DNA from: Brienomyrus brachyistius
Taxonomy: Eukaryota; Chordata; Actinopteri; Osteoglossiformes; Mormyridae
Assembly (NCBI RefSeq): GCF_023856365.1
Contig: NC_064549.1
Coordinates: forward strand, 11,115,608-11,179,607
Direction of reading: 5' to 3'
Length of the DNA stretch: 64,000 nt
Shown: positions 26,501 through 48,175 of the stretch, piece after piece
Layout: every line of letters starts with the position of its first letter
Position numbering within the stretch: the first letter of the stretch is position 1
Program-made: the position numbers and the translations under genes
Notes under the pieces: generated by a model
What the model saw: the letters and a program-made list of their open reading frames with translations, nothing else
Told to the model about the DNA's origin: nothing
The model's database searches: none

Positions 26501-29500
26501 GTATGCCAGCTTTTCTGTAATATATATATCTTTTGACAAACGGTAAACATCAACAGAGCATTTCTCCATAAGCTGAATTGCGAGGCACCCATATGGCAGA
26601 GCAAAACCCAGCATGGTTCCTGAGGCTGGTGACATGTAAACTATTCCCTCACACTAACGTGTACGTCTCACCCAGTGTGGTTAGCCTCACAGCATGATAC
26701 CTACTGCCAACCTTGAAGTGATAAAGTAGGGCACTGAGGGACTCAACGTAATAGAGAGCAAAAATGGGAGGAAGATGAAATTTGTCAGAAACAAAGGCAT
26801 CGAAAAGCAAAACAGTCTTAAGGTGCAGGCACTCAATCCGGTAATATTATCTTTAAATCCACTTCTTCATTCAATTTCAACTCACGGGATCCTTAAATAA
26901 TTTCTAGATGTTCTGCCCCAGCCTGTCCTCTGCCCTTAGCTGGCCAACCAGTGTCCACCCTGAGTCAATCCGCAGCCAGCGGCGTGTCACATAAAGTTCT
27001 GTTCCTATAATTAAGACGCTCATAGATGGCCTTCATCGATAGCTTCAGCCGCCTGAATTATGCAACAGTAAATGTCCTGGGCAGTATTTCTGCAAACTCC
27101 CGTGCTTTTCGCACTTCATTCTCCACTCGCCCAGCCCTGACACGGACTGCAAACGGCAAAACCGGAGGCCCCGAGCAAATCTGAATCTGCCAGCCGTTAA
27201 CAAACGTGCGAGCATGGCTCTAATGATAATCTTGAATTTGACTTCTCAGACTCACAACTCCATCCAGCAAAGGGTTGCAGTGTTGCCTAGTAACGGCAGC
27301 ACACAACTGACCTTATCTGTGTGGTCATAAAAATGTATGAAGTCCCAATCCACCCCCCCCTCCCCAACTCCCCATACTTTATCTCCCTCACTCTGAACAC
27401 AATCGCCTGCTCACAGCCAAGAGCAACACACACTGTCTCTTATGACAGCCCTTTCAAAGCAGGTGTTTGCTTCTGACCAGAAGCGGCTCTATTTTATAAC
27501 GAGGGACTATCTTGAATACGCATGCAGCCGCACGACACGTACCGCTGGATGTGGACTTGGCCAGGAAGAAGGACTCGTGAATCATGTCGCCGAAATTGAC
27601 CAATCAGCTGCGAAACTTGGGAGAAGGCTTTTGATATGTCTGCAGGTGGGAAAAAAAAAGTCAGGCATCAATATTCATGCCGTATCTGCGCCATCGCTCG
27701 ACTGGCCTCGCCAGCATTCGTTTCAGTGGGGTTGGGACGGCCTGGATGTGGCCAAGTGTATGTAGTTTATTTTTCAAATGCCCTATCAGTACAGGCAGCA
27801 GGGTAAAGGGTTTCCATCCTACCCAGTTGCCAAACAAAGTCACCTTTCGTTTGCTTCTTAGCGCAAACAGAAACAATCGAACAACAGCTGGACAGGATAA
27901 CAGGATAAAAAGGAAGCAGGCCTTGATCATGCAAAGGTGAAGCATTGCATCCCGGGGGAAAAAGGTGAGCTTTAATCTTTCTGCGCTGCATAGTGAGCTC
28001 TGCCTGGACAATTCACTCTCCCAAGACCCCCCCCCCCCCCAAAACAATCCACCCCCGACGGCGTCCTTCCCTAGGGTCTTCAGGACGTGGACACATCACC
28101 GCACCTCTATCCCCCCTCCCCCCATGCAATTCCGCGCCTGTCCACCGTCCGACAGACACATCTGCTAGGAGGCGCCGCTGAGTTGAGCGGGTGCAGATGG
28201 TGAAGGTGGGTTATAGTCAGGAGACAGGGCGCGGGCTGTCACGGGCGGGGGGGGAGTGGGGCAGGTACACGGACTCGACCTCTGCTGGGAATGCTCGGGC
28301 CTGTCTGGGTGGCTTATCCTACGGAGCTTGGAGTCATCTGCACTCTGGGAAAAAAATACAAGACATCTCACAGAGCCGAGGAAAGAAAATCACCTATATT
28401 TGACTCAGGCATGTAAGCCTGTAGTAAAAGTACATTTCTTGTTACAAATCAGGCACATAGACAGGTAGTCAGGTAGTAAAATTATGACATCGAACCCCCA
28501 TTGAAATTTGCTTTAGCCTCCCCGGTTGGCGAAACCGACCCCAGAGGGGCCTATCGGTAGGGTTGCCAGGCCCCCCCCAAAAAAATCAAGCTACGGGCCT
28601 CATTAAAAATGCCCCCACATGCCGCAGAAAAATGCAGCAAGTGTGGAAGAAAATCAAAGCCACACATGCAAGAGGAAGGAGCATTTTCATGAAGAAGCCC
28701 CCTGTTCCTTCGCGATTCCTGGCTCGGAAGTCCGAGTATCCGGTTATTCATGGGCTGGGCGCCTTTCACAAAGACGCAGCTGGGCCACTCTCGCGGTGGA
28801 ACTGCAGGCTACCATCAATGTTTGTCCAGATCATCCTCCCGCCCCCCCCCCCTCCCAGCACTCCACCCCTCCCTCCATGGAGGTCACACCAGAGTGGGTC
28901 TTTCACAGCTCGCCCAGGTGCTCGGTCGATGAAGGCTCCCTCTCATCTCAGCAGCTGCACCGCCGATTCTAGCCTGTCGAGTGGGGACAGCTGCAGCGAG
29001 GAAGCCCATTCCGGATTCATCCTCGAAGCGCCTTGGTGCCATTCCACGAGCGGGGAGCTCACCGGCGCTCCCCTCAAACTGGGCTTGTTCCATCCTTTTC
29101 TGATTAAGCCTGAGCCTCAGCCTTAACGAAATCAAAGACTTAGCAATGGCTTCTCGCACTAGTCCCACTCCTGAAGTCGAAATAACAAGTATGTCATATT
29201 CAAATGCTTTGTTGTCAGAGCAAGATGCAAATGGGAAAATCTTATTTTGTGCCTAAAAGACGACATGTTCAGGAAAAAGAGGACATATGGTCACCCCAGC
29301 ATTAGGTTACATGCATCTCGCTAGAAGCCCATTTGCTATAGATTGAGTGATAGGCAGCATTGTTCCATGTCAAGTAAAGTGTACACAGATATCAGATGTA
29401 CATAGGCAACAGCTAATGATAGTAGCATTGGTAAAAATGAACGGGTACACACCATCCACAACTGAAAGTGTCCTATGCTCCGCCATGTTGAAAGGTTAAA

Positions 29501-29934
29501 GGTCATCCCAACTTGGGATCTTACTAAATCAAAATTATTTCCAAATTTCCCATTCAAAAGTAGGAGTTGAGGGGCCATTGATGTGCAACTTCCAGTTTGC
29601 CGACTCGTATTTACCCATAACTCCTTTAGCACGCAAAAGCATCACGATAAAACATTATGGCTTCAAAATTAACGCATTACGTTAACATAATAAATTTCCC
29701 ACTCCTGTAAAAATATAAAGAATGGAAAAAGAATGGAATACAATTAAATAAAAGCAGTGGGAAATAGGCGAGTTTTTAACTTAGATATAAAAGTGCCTTA
29801 GGTTGAGACTCACCTGGGGTCCATAGGGAACTACATGGAGCAGTGGGTTACATCACGGCTAAAAGATGTTTCTCCATTTTTAGTTACTACATTAGGCCTC
29901 GTAAGCGGAGCAGCTCCTAAGGATCTAACAGACC

Positions 29935-30440
29935 TAGCAGGGCAGCATGCTGTATGCATATCAGCCATACGTTTTGGGCCTAAACCATCTAGAGCTTTAT
30001 GAACCAATAAAACTTCTTTAAAATCTATGCTAAAAGTTAAGGGGAGCCAGTGCTGTCATTTTACAAAGAATAACGATTTAATTTTTTCTTGGTATTTATT
30101 AAAAGTCTAGCAGCAGAATTCAGACAGAGTGTCAGCTGTCTAATGGCGTTTTTGGAAGGCCGGTCGGATGAGCATCACAATGACGCATCATACTGTAAAG
30201 AATGGCATGAACACGCGTCTCCAAGCCTCTCCTGGACACGGAGCCTCTGAATTTAGCTATATCATTCACATGGTAAAATGGTGATTTCGTTATTTCTTTA
30301 ATATGGCTATTGAAACTGAGATTTTTACTAAGAATATTGCTTAAAAAAATTCATAGTTATAGTCTTATAGTCAAAGTATGCACTAAATGTAAGCGTCCCG
30401 TCTACAAGACGAATGGCTTTATCTTTATTTTATTGAAGAA
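29935..30440 (+). repeat. Interspersed fish repeat, probably LINE-related
   Basis: Phrases such as GAGCTTTATGAACCAATAA, GGGGAGCCAGTGCTG, TCTAGCAGCAGAATTC and AGCTGTCTAATGGCG match, from memory, a family repeated widely in teleost genomes. No intact frame is present. Assignment to a named family needs a repeat-library search. Confidence 0.5.
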
Positions 30441-31180
30441 ATTGTAGTTGCATTCAGCTGTTCATTTTCACCAGACATTAACATGGTGAGTTACTGTGGT
30501 CATAGATGCGCGGGCTGAATAAATAATAATCTGGGTGCCATTTTCATGCATAGTATTATGGGAAACTTTCTTTATCTCAGAATTTTATGCAAGTTTCAGA
30601 ATTTGATGGATTAAATAAGCGAAGTCCAAGAATACATCGCTGGGGTCGCTGGAGTTCACTCAGATTTATAATTACCAACAGTGATAAACAACTGCCCTCT
30701 AAGTAAATCCTGAACCTTATAGTCCGGTCCCGTTTTCTCCTTACTCTAGTAGTGTTTTATGGTCAACAGAGGCTGCATGAAGGTGCAGCAACACAAGGAC
30801 TGTTGTTTTACCTCATCAGCAGGCCAAGACGCGTCAGCTAGTACTTTTATTGTGGCAGTGATGAACCGTCGATTGGTGAGAGGCTAGATTGAGAGCTGTT
30901 GAACCAAACCAATCACTTTCAACACCTTTTAAGCAAGACGAAGCAGCAAAAAAAAATAAAAAATCGAGAAATCGTTCCAGGATGATTTTATTTCAAGATT
31001 TTCGTCCTGGTGATCAGGCGTGCTCCGCTCAGGCATTCTGCGCAAAGGAGGAGCAGACGCGAGGATGCAGAGAATGGGCTTCTCACGGCACGGGTTGTGG
31101 CACAGATATAATGCGCGAGTCTTGTCATCATTAAACAGAGCCTGGCACTGGTATTAGCAGACTTGGCACCGGTGAGTAAT

Positions 31181-31430
31181 CCATCCATCCATCCATCCAT
31201 CCATATTCCGGACTATTAAACGGTACAAGGCAGAAAAACATGCTGGATGGCATGCAAGTGTGTCACAGGGCACACACTCACACACACAATGGGCAAGTTT
31301 GACAGTTCAATTTACGCAGAACCTTGTGGAAATCTGCACAAACATGGGAATAACAGGCAAACTCCGCCCATACAGAGCAGGGACGGAATTTAAACACCTT
31401 ACCCTACACATTCCGGATCTGTGAGCTATT
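31181..31430 (-). repeat. Interspersed fish repeat, minus orientation, starting with (CATC)n
   Basis: It starts with CCATCCATCCATCCATCCAT and continues with CACAGGGCACACACTCACAC, AACATGGGAATAACAGGC and ACTCCGCCC. This is the reverse of the family seen at 63764-64000 and 10762-11052, whose 3' end is a GGAT run. The copy is strongly diverged. Confidence 0.65.
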
Positions 31431-34400
31431 GAAAGGCAAGTTTTCTAAAATATTTATATGTTTACTCCTGAGCAATATCCTGAGCAAGTTCCGATCCATT
31501 TATACATCCGGATATTTTTACTGGAACTATTTGGGTTAAGCACCTTGCCGCAAGATTCTCCAGTTTTCTTGGGTCGTGATCCTACGGCCTTTTGATGGAA
31601 ATACAAATCCTTAATTGGTATATTACCAGTTTCCCATATAAAAACAACATCTTTCAAATTGAATGCATGTCTTTACTATACTTGCTATACTCCAGGCCTG
31701 GACTGGACAGGATGAATATCCATTCTTCTGATGCTTATTCTTCTTTGTTACCATTAACTGTGGAAGAACACATTTATTTTAGGAAAAACCCTATTTTCAT
31801 TTAAGGCGCTGCGAATGTGAGCAAATGGACAGTATCAGGTCTCCGCATATTCATAATATATATCGAAATATATTGAATGAAAAAACTAGCCTACTGCATT
31901 TTGTGTTCCCTGTTACACTCCCTGTTAATTTAAATAACTGTTTTATTAGGATCTTGCTTTATTTGGACGATGTTGCATAACACTTACCCTGCTACTTACA
32001 TGAGTAACTGGTGATTTGCTGGAAGCTCAGATTAGCCACACTTAGGCCTACGGAACTCCTCAACAGACGTACGTTTGTAATGTGCCATTTACCTCACTTG
32101 CATGTAACTTCGGACCATAGCATCTGTGAAATGCAAAATGTAATATAAGAATACTACACGTTTAAAATGGAAAAAATATATATAAGAACAACTAACATAT
32201 ATGACAGTATAAAAGGTTAGAGTGCAGAATATCTGGACAGCAAGAGACAGAAAATGTCCGTAAGTGTTACTCTTTATAAAGATCTTGGAAAAGTTAACCA
32301 GTTGTCTTCAAGGTTACATACCAAACACAGGTAAGGTAAATTCTTTGCACTGTCCAATCCAACATCTCTCAGAGCGAGACAACTGGCCCCCCTAGAGCGA
32401 ATCCATAAACATTCAGATGAATGAGGCAAATTAAGAAATGAAGGCGGACAACACAGAGAGGGGACTGTGAGACGGAAGAATGGAAACAGGGCTTTTGGAT
32501 GAATGAGCACCTGTGCTGACTCTTGATGTACTGCTGTCTGCCACTAGGGGAATCCAGCGTCTCTGCCTGAGGTCTGCATTTCTGCACAGGCTAACAATAC
32601 CGGCTCCTAAAAAAAGTTCTTGGGCTACACAAGGACAGAGAATGAGATTTGCAGCAGAAACATGTGGTCAGGTTATTACGGTACATCCCTTAATCCCAGA
32701 TCGCCTGTCCCTCCTAGCTCGGCTGTTTATTGGCTAATTACACAGTATCCAATATCATGTGGAAATGTCAACAGATGTACAGTGTCTAAGACAAGCATTA
32801 TGTACTTAGAGATGTCCCCGTAATTCTACCAGTACAAGGGCTGGTGATTACAGCGCTGTGCGGAGAGTTGGTCCATGACAGGTGGGCCGCCTCAAGGCCA
32901 GCAAGTTGGGGGGTGCCACAAGCTCTTCACAGGACGCTGTTAGATGGACCTTCTCCTCGCATCACAGCAAGGAAGCATGATTAAACCAACCTGGCATCCC
33001 TCTATGTGGAAGATTGGCCCCGTCTTTTGTCACGTGGCAGGAGACAGATCCGAGAGCTTCGGGTCTGGGTTGAATGCTTAACCTACAAGAGGATTACCCT
33101 GAAGTGACTGAGCAAGTAAACCAGCACTTTGTCCGAAGTATGGTGTTAAGTTTGTTGTCAGCTAAAATATCTAGAAGGCATTTTTTAAGGAACATACGGA
33201 AATTACACAAATAGCAAGTAAAATTAAGTGCATTTCCCTTGGTTTCAAACTAAGAATCGATTAATACTAAAAAACCTTTTATAAACACTTGTCATTTGAC
33301 ATACTGAATCTTTAATTCAAAATTTGTACCAGCGTTTCAAAAAATAACAACCTTACAAGCACCTACATTTCTAAAGATTGAGCCCTTTATTCAGTGCAAA
33401 AAAAGAACAGAGTAATATTTCCAAACAAATACTAAAATCTTAATTCTAGATTATCAATTAGATTATAAGAATTTATTTTTCTCTGGTATCATTGTGCAAT
33501 TCTTTGAAATCATTGTCCTCTAAAGTTATTGAAATATATTAAAAGAACCACATTTGCAAGACAAAAAAAACAAGGATAAAATGCGCATAACTCTTGGGGT
33601 CATGGAGGGGGGGCTCAGAAAGGTTTAGCTTGGCCGCCTGCCACACACTGAATTGAGGGTCTCCTTGTTCTACGCTCCGCCATCGTCCTGCCTGTCGCCA
33701 TATTGAGCAGAGCTCTGTAAAGATTACGGAGCCCTGTTCTCGGAAAGCAGATTTGCCCAGCAAACTGTGAGGAGTTTGCTCTGCTAATCTGGCTAATTCG
33801 CTCTCTGGTGTGTCATGGCACGTTTCTGCATGAGGAAAAGACTACGATGCCCTCTACTGGTTTTCTATGACACTGCAACAACAAAACGTAAAATATGCCT
33901 CAGTAACAGATTCACAGACGTCAATACCCTTCATAATTTATTACAGCACTCACAACAGAGGAACATTCTGCTACCCTGTACTATTTAAACTAGTATTCAG
34001 TTTTCTCCGATATATACCATGTTGAAGAATTAAGCAAAAATTGAAATTCATGATACTTTTGCCTTATAATTTTCTATGTAACTATTAAGCCTAATGAAAT
34101 CTCATACTGCATTCTGTAGGGACCCGGAGTACTAATGATAGGCATTAATCATGCTATTAAAATGATTTTTCTGGCCGTTGTCCAAACATCACACTGTAAG
34201 AGGTGTGGATTTACAAGGACCACTGTTATGAAAAGTGTAAACTGTTCCTGAGAGAGAAAATACGGGATTGCCCTTAGAGTCAGCATTCTAAGAGACACAA
34301 GAACCTTGGGAATTATATTCTAAATAGTCTGTCTGCCTCTTAAAACAAGAGCAGATCGTATTCTTTCGCACTGCAGACACCTGAAATTCTCATTCATTGG

Positions 34401-35389
34401 TTTCCAGAGGCTGCAAAGTAGCGTCGCGTGGACCTGATTTTATTACTCGGTTTTGCTTGCGCCCCCCACCCCCAACACGACAGCAGCGCTATCTGACCTA
34501 ATCTGAGAGTCATGTGGCTGAGACCTAGGGCCAGTCCCGTTTATTGGCCGCTGTGGAAGGGAATTTGCTACCAGAGGGTGAGAAAGGGGGGCATATTGAA
34601 CATACAAGGCTTGGTTATACTGTATAAGGAACACGTGACAAGAAGCCCTATAACCATCAAGTTCACTGCTTTTCCTTTACATGCCGCTATAGGAAATCTA
34701 TTTTGTCTAAGAGAACAAGGTTTCTGAGCTGAGAAGCAGGAGTGGCAGCTGGATTCTGAACATCTGGATATACGGTTTGAAAACGCAACAATGGTAAAAG
34801 TCGACAAATGGATCATTTTTGGAAGGAGCTCATCTGAAAAACTATCAGGATCTCAGTGACTGATATTTAAACAGCATTATGTTGGGGATTATCTTAAAAG
34901 GAGAGTGACTCGTTTGCGGTGATTCATATATAAAGGTTTAAAATGAAGCTCTATTATAAAATGCCACTTAATGCCGTTACATCTCTGCGCGTTAAGCCTG
35001 GACCGGCAGTCAGCTGGGAGCCCGTAAGTCCCGAAAGTTAGCAGACACTCCCACTCCTTTCTTGGGTAAAAAAAGTTGGGATCGGCGTCATATCCGTTTC
35101 AAACTTTTCAGGAAGTCCTCAATGCAAAATAAATCATTAAGGAAAGTTTTGTGCGGCCGCTGTTTCGGACGCATGTCCCTGGAGCCCGTAGCAGCAGCTG
35201 GACTTCACACTTTATAGTGTTTAGTCTTATGGGCAGATTTTCTGTTGTGATGATGGATTAATGCTTTTCTTGAATCTAATGATGGTTAGGTGGGAATTTG
35301 TAGGATTACTGATTCTTCAAACCTAAATTTGAAGACTTTTTTCTTTTTTATTTGTCTGGCACGCAGCGTTCGCATCGCAAATACCTGCC

Positions 35390-43526
<8,137 letters not shown>

Positions 43527-45716
43527 AGTCCAGAGGGTGACGGAGCCCAGATCGCGGATGACATTTGCACTAAACCGCAACCACCATTGTTACACTCCTC
43601 GGTTCCTCCTCCCAAATATCCGTCCCTATATATATAGAACGTTCTCAAACTTATGCAAATTTATGCTAATACATGCGACTATGCATGCGTACCATATATA
43701 CATGGTCCGTGTGTTGAATGTAACTGTAAAGAATTTGAAGCAAAATCTGAATATTTTAGTAGAGCATTCTGGCCTGGTTATTAGAGGCTAATTACTCTAG
43801 GTTGGACATTTCAAAAAACTTGATGGGAGAAATGAGGCTTCAGAATCCACCATGGGTGGGAGTATCACGCTCGGGCACCACCTGGTTTAACTCATCGCTG
43901 GCTGTTACCATGTTAGTTTATAGCAGTCAATGACATAGTAGCTGCTAATAACATATCAATTTTAAAGTACATTAATGGTAGTTATGACATTATTGACTGC
44001 TACACCAGCTAATAATGTTATAACTTTTTGTGGATAATGTAATGCTATGTTTTTGATTCAGAAATGTTATTACATTATCGACTTTTATTACATTAAGAAT
44101 GGAAAAATTATTACGTTATTAGCCGTTGTTTCATTTTTGGCTGCTAGCAGCTTTCATTTCTTTTTAAGTAGGAATTGCTATGTGGGAGTTCAGATCTAAT
44201 TTAATCCACTTATCACAAATTGCTTTTTTTTTTTGAGTTCCTTTAAGTTAAGCCAAGCAGTGAGCCAAGATAGATCACACCCAGCTTGGAGTTCAAAGCC
44301 TCGCTGCCCTTGTCTTCATTGTCTTGAGAGCCATAGAAACCATGGCATTGACATCTAGTGATGACCATAGCCCATGTTCAGACAGATCCTCATTTATAAA
44401 TATGCAAGTATCTGGAGATGATTTCCTATTTTTTTGCTTTATTCATCATGGTTTCTGGAAGCTTAAAAACTGGGTTATGGTGCTTTGACATAGCATTTAT
44501 CTTTACAGCTACTTAAATTGGAGTGTGCGCCTGGACGTTGCTTGTTAGGTCTTTTGCCGGTGTCTCTAAATGCTTACTGACTGTTGTGAATGCCTGCTCA
44601 CAGTGTGTTAAAATAGATTTCTATGTCCGGCAGTGTAAGATTCCATTAAAAGAGAAGATATTGTCTGTATGACCAAAAGCCATAGAATAAATGAACGAGT
44701 CTTTGGAAATTTGTATTAGGATGTACCCAATATGAATATGTAATGTATAATGTGTGTGTGTGTGTCTGGGTATCGAAGATGCATCCTGCTTAATTTATGC
44801 CACCTACAGAATTGAAAGCTTATTGCAAAAATATTGAAGCAATAGGGTGTGAGCAGGACGACTGCTGGCTCTGAGACTTGCTGGTACTTGTAGTTTTTGA
44901 ATTGAGTACGAACTGGCTTGTCTTTGCAGAAAGCCAATTACATCCCAGCTTAAATCCAAAGCCAGAATTTGCACTTTTCTATTTGCTCCTCAGAGGACTC
45001 CCAGTAGTTATTAGGCTACCGGATCATGTAACTGCAGAATTGTTTGAGTTCCTAATCGTCTGTTAATGACACTAAAGCGTTTTAATGGAATGTACTAAGT
45101 TATGCTATTTGATTGAATGTATGATATCAGGTCACTGTAAATCCTCATGCATCACCTCCGCCAGTGATGCGTGTTTTCTACAAGATGACCATGCGTGAGC
45201 TTTCGCTGTCATGGTTTTTGTAATTCTGCTTGCAGACCATAATTTCAAATGCAGGAAATTAGCAAAACTTGAATCTAAACAGGAAAAGCCTTCTTTTGAA
45301 TTGCCTTACTGTACTGTTCAGTGCTTCCATAGCCAGATTGATATTTAAAGGTGCATTTGTAATACAGTCAATGTTTATAACGTCAGAGATTTTCCATAGC
45401 TTTTTTTTAAAGATTTAATCATATTTTCCTGACTGAAGTAACCATAAATTGATTAGCTGCCTTCCTGTCATTCATACCTTTCTGTAGTTTATTTTTTTCC
45501 CCCATTGCTGTGTATCATTCTGCTGTTGTGTTTGTACTTTGATGTAACGAAAATGAAGGTTAATAAACGTTTGTACTATTGTGCAATTCCATTTTTAAGG
45601 CAGTCAAGGGACAGTGTTTGCAAATCCATCTCCTTTTGTGCTATGGTTGCATGGTTTACCTAATACAGTGGCTGTAAACTGAAACAGTAAATCCGATAAA
45701 TGACTCAAAGAATAAA
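43527..45716 (+). other. bace2: bace2 3' UTR (presumed)
   Basis: About 2.2 kb follows the stop codon without another gene. Possible poly(A) signals are AATAAA within AGAATAAATG near 44687, at 45562-45567 and at 45711-45716. A short imperfect inverted repeat (43921-43932 with 43991-44002) lies within. Which signal is used cannot be told from sequence. Confidence 0.55.
45711..45716 (+). terminator. bace2: Candidate distal poly(A) signal of bace2
   Basis: AATAAA in plus orientation; an alternative is 45562-45567 (TTAATAAACG). Both precede the start of the oppositely oriented signals attributed to tmprss2. Confidence 0.45.
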
Positions 45717-45776
45717 GCGATGCATTTTCACAGTTAAATACCTCTCTGTAGCCCCTGCTGTTTTTCCTGTGAGACA

Positions 45777-45820
45777 TTTATTCATTCATTTCAACTTACT
45801 GAAAACAAATATTCTTTATT
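45777..45820 (-). terminator. tmprss2: Candidate poly(A) signals of tmprss2
   Basis: The minus strand reads AATAAA twice (45782-45777 and 45820-45815). These would end the tmprss2 transcript about 60-100 bp from the last bace2 signal. The assignment depends on where the unresolved last tmprss2 exon lies. Confidence 0.35.
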
Positions 45821-47694
45821 CCAATTTTTCACATTTTGCATTTGTATAAAAGCATCCACAAGTTCGAGAATCTCCCGACAACGTTTATAAAATTGTTATA
45901 TGATGAGGTATACCTTTTAATCTGGGTTACAGCTATAATTGAACTAATCACCTGCGTTGTGCTCAGTGAGTCTTTGGAAATGTCCATAAGAAAAACCAGA
46001 TTTAGCTTCTATGACACCTGAGCACTAAGAATAACTAACAGGCACAATTTCTCCCTGAAAGCTTCAAGACAATTAACTTATTGTACTGCATAATACGTAA
46101 ATACCAAAACATGGACACAATTCATTGTTTGGATATTAATGGTAAGTAGCTCACAACAATAAGCTACCTGGGGGGGAAACACATTTCTTTTAATTACACA
46201 TTTTTAATATTTAAATATATTACATGAATCATACACGTAGCGTCACTCAAAACAGAAGCAACTCCCTAGGTGACAGATTTTTCATAGCTGGTTTCCATGC
46301 CTGTTCAAAACTCGGCAATAGTCCTCGTTTAGTGTTTCATAAGGAGGCCCAATCCAAAATCATACATTTTTTTTTCTCCACTGACAAATATTTTCTGGCA
46401 TTACATTGGTTGAAAGTTGTGAAAATTGTGAAAGGGGAACACCTGCTCTTCCGCTGAAAGCGTTTAAGTCGCCGGTGACTGAAGACGCAAACCTGACATG
46501 ACCTAACCACAATTCTCCACGTACTGAAGAGTGCAGACATTTCCTGTTTATCAATATTTGTGGGAAATTAAAGTACTGCAAGTCTCTGAAAGCCTGGGAA
46601 AACCGTACCTGACCATACTTATGTCCTCGCAGACCTGTTTTACGTCATCCTGAAGACCAGTTCCAATACTCAAGAACAGAAGTATAGAGGGAAAAAAACC
46701 TCAGATGTTTGCTTGTTTGTTAGCACTTGCTTGTATGTCCTTTGATGTTCTATGCATACTGTAAGATTTCCCCCCTGGGGTCAATAAAGCCCCACTCAAA
46801 ATATCACACATTTCTGTCATTTTGTTACAAAATTATCCATCCAGCCACTTTTCCAGTCCAGGGTCACTGAACTATGTCGTTATGAAACTTTAATCTTCTT
46901 TCAATACAATATTTTTACAACTTTTGTAGGAAAACTCATTTGTGTTAACATAAGATCAGGGTGTAAATTTTAAATTATACAAAGGTACATTGTACGGAGC
47001 CCCTGAAGGGATCATCTAAAATTCTTACTTTCACGTGCACACGCAGACCCCCGGACACATTCATGTCAGCAGTGGGGGGATTTTGGTTATCTGGGTTATT
47101 TCTGATTGCTCTTCAGAGAAGTTATTTTATTTTTTTTTATTTATTTTCCGTTTACATACTTATTTTATGTGAAGTTAATCTAATGTGCATTTTAGTGTTT
47201 AGTGATTAATAAAACTTTTTTTTTGTACCCCCTCTAAAAAAAAAGAGGTATGAACTGAACTGTGGCTCGAAGACTGTTACACTACTGTACAATACAGTAT
47301 AACAACTATTTACATAGTATTTACATTACATTTGGCACTAGAAGTAATCTAGAGATGATTTAAACAAAGTATAAGGCAGGGTGTGTGTAGGTTATATGCA
47401 AATACTACAATATTTCATATAAGGCACTTGAACATCCACAGATTTTGGTAGCTGTGGGGAGTCCTGCAACCAATCTAGTACCAAAGGACGATTGTAAATA
47501 TGAATTCAATGACACTGCCAAATATTTGAAAAATTATACAACTGAAATAATTTTTCCTGTATATAGTATAGTGCTATAAAGTGCAAGCAACAGATTCTTC
47601 ATTTATATTTCTGGAAGAAAAAAGCATACATGTTTTCAAGGCTGTACGTTTATACAGCAATTATATTGTACATGCTATTAAATATCATAATATA

Positions 47695-48175
47695 CATACA
47701 GATAAGCCAAAACATTATGACCAGCTCCATCAGAGGTGAATCATGTTGACTATCTAGTAAATACGGTGTGTGTCAAGGTTTGACATATATTAAGCGGTAA
47801 GCTATCGTTCAGTACTTATAGTCAACATGTAGATCGCAGAAGAAATGGACAAGGATAAAGTGGTCTGCGATGCTCGTGGTGAGCACCTCCTGAGAGTGGT
47901 TTGAGGAGGCCGTGGTGAGTACCTCCTGAGAGTGGTCTGAGGAGGCTGTGGTGAGTACCTCCTGAGAGTGGTCTGAGGAGGCCGTGGTGAGCACCTCCTG
48001 CGAGTGGTCTGAGGAGGCCGTGGTGAGCACCTCCTGAGAGTGGTCTGAGGAGGCCGTGGTGAGCACCTCCTGAAAGTGGTCTGAGGAGGGAAAAACCACT
48101 ATACACCGACCGGGAGTTGGGCGGCTAAGATTTGTTGATGCAGGATATGAATAAAGGCTATCCCATCTGGTACCT
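47695..48175 (+). mobile_element. Tc1/mariner relic (5' part) containing a minisatellite
   Basis: The start, with AGCCAAAACATTATGACCAG and then TGTCAAGG and TATATTAAGC, is colinear with the right end of the relic at 3746-4551 read in reverse (AGCCATAACATTAAAACC, TGTCAAGG, TATATTAAGC). Downstream, GAAGAAATGGACAAGG corresponds to its GGAAAAATGGGCAAG, the transposase start. The sequence after the minisatellite (GTTGATGCAGGAT...CCATCTGGT) resembles the next part of this transposase gene as I remember it. The distal half and 3' end are missing. Sense is plus. Confidence 0.7.
47875..48090. repeat. 36-bp minisatellite, exactly 6 units
   Basis: The unit is GTGGTGAGCACCTCCTGAG followed by AGTGGTCTGAGGAGGCC or close variants, six copies in 216 bp with no length change. 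The minus strand encodes a 12-residue repeat (SSDHSQEVLTTA). In the plus frame each unit reads VVSTS-stop-EWSEE, which matches the helix-turn-helix region of Tc1 transposases (VVSTYxKWSxEG type). The array therefore looks like amplified transposon coding sequence. Confidence 0.95.

Larger units (their letters stand above)
19171..35389. other. Intergenic interval between dscam and bace2
   Basis: No spliced gene is recognisable on either strand. The interval holds a CA/TA microsatellite (20048-20105), a 42-bp minisatellite (23040-23545), a repeat-tail fragment near 22925-23010, a GC-richer stretch at about 28040-29130 with short C-runs, a retroposon-like segment (29935-30440) and a minus-oriented interspersed repeat (31181-31430). 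The two divergent genes could share regulatory DNA here, but I see no identifiable site. Confidence 0.6.

Noticed and set aside
28563..29126. 187-codon open frame as a gene
   Set aside because: Low-complexity Pro/Ser-rich translation from C-runs, no domain and no splice structure; kept only as a weak finding.
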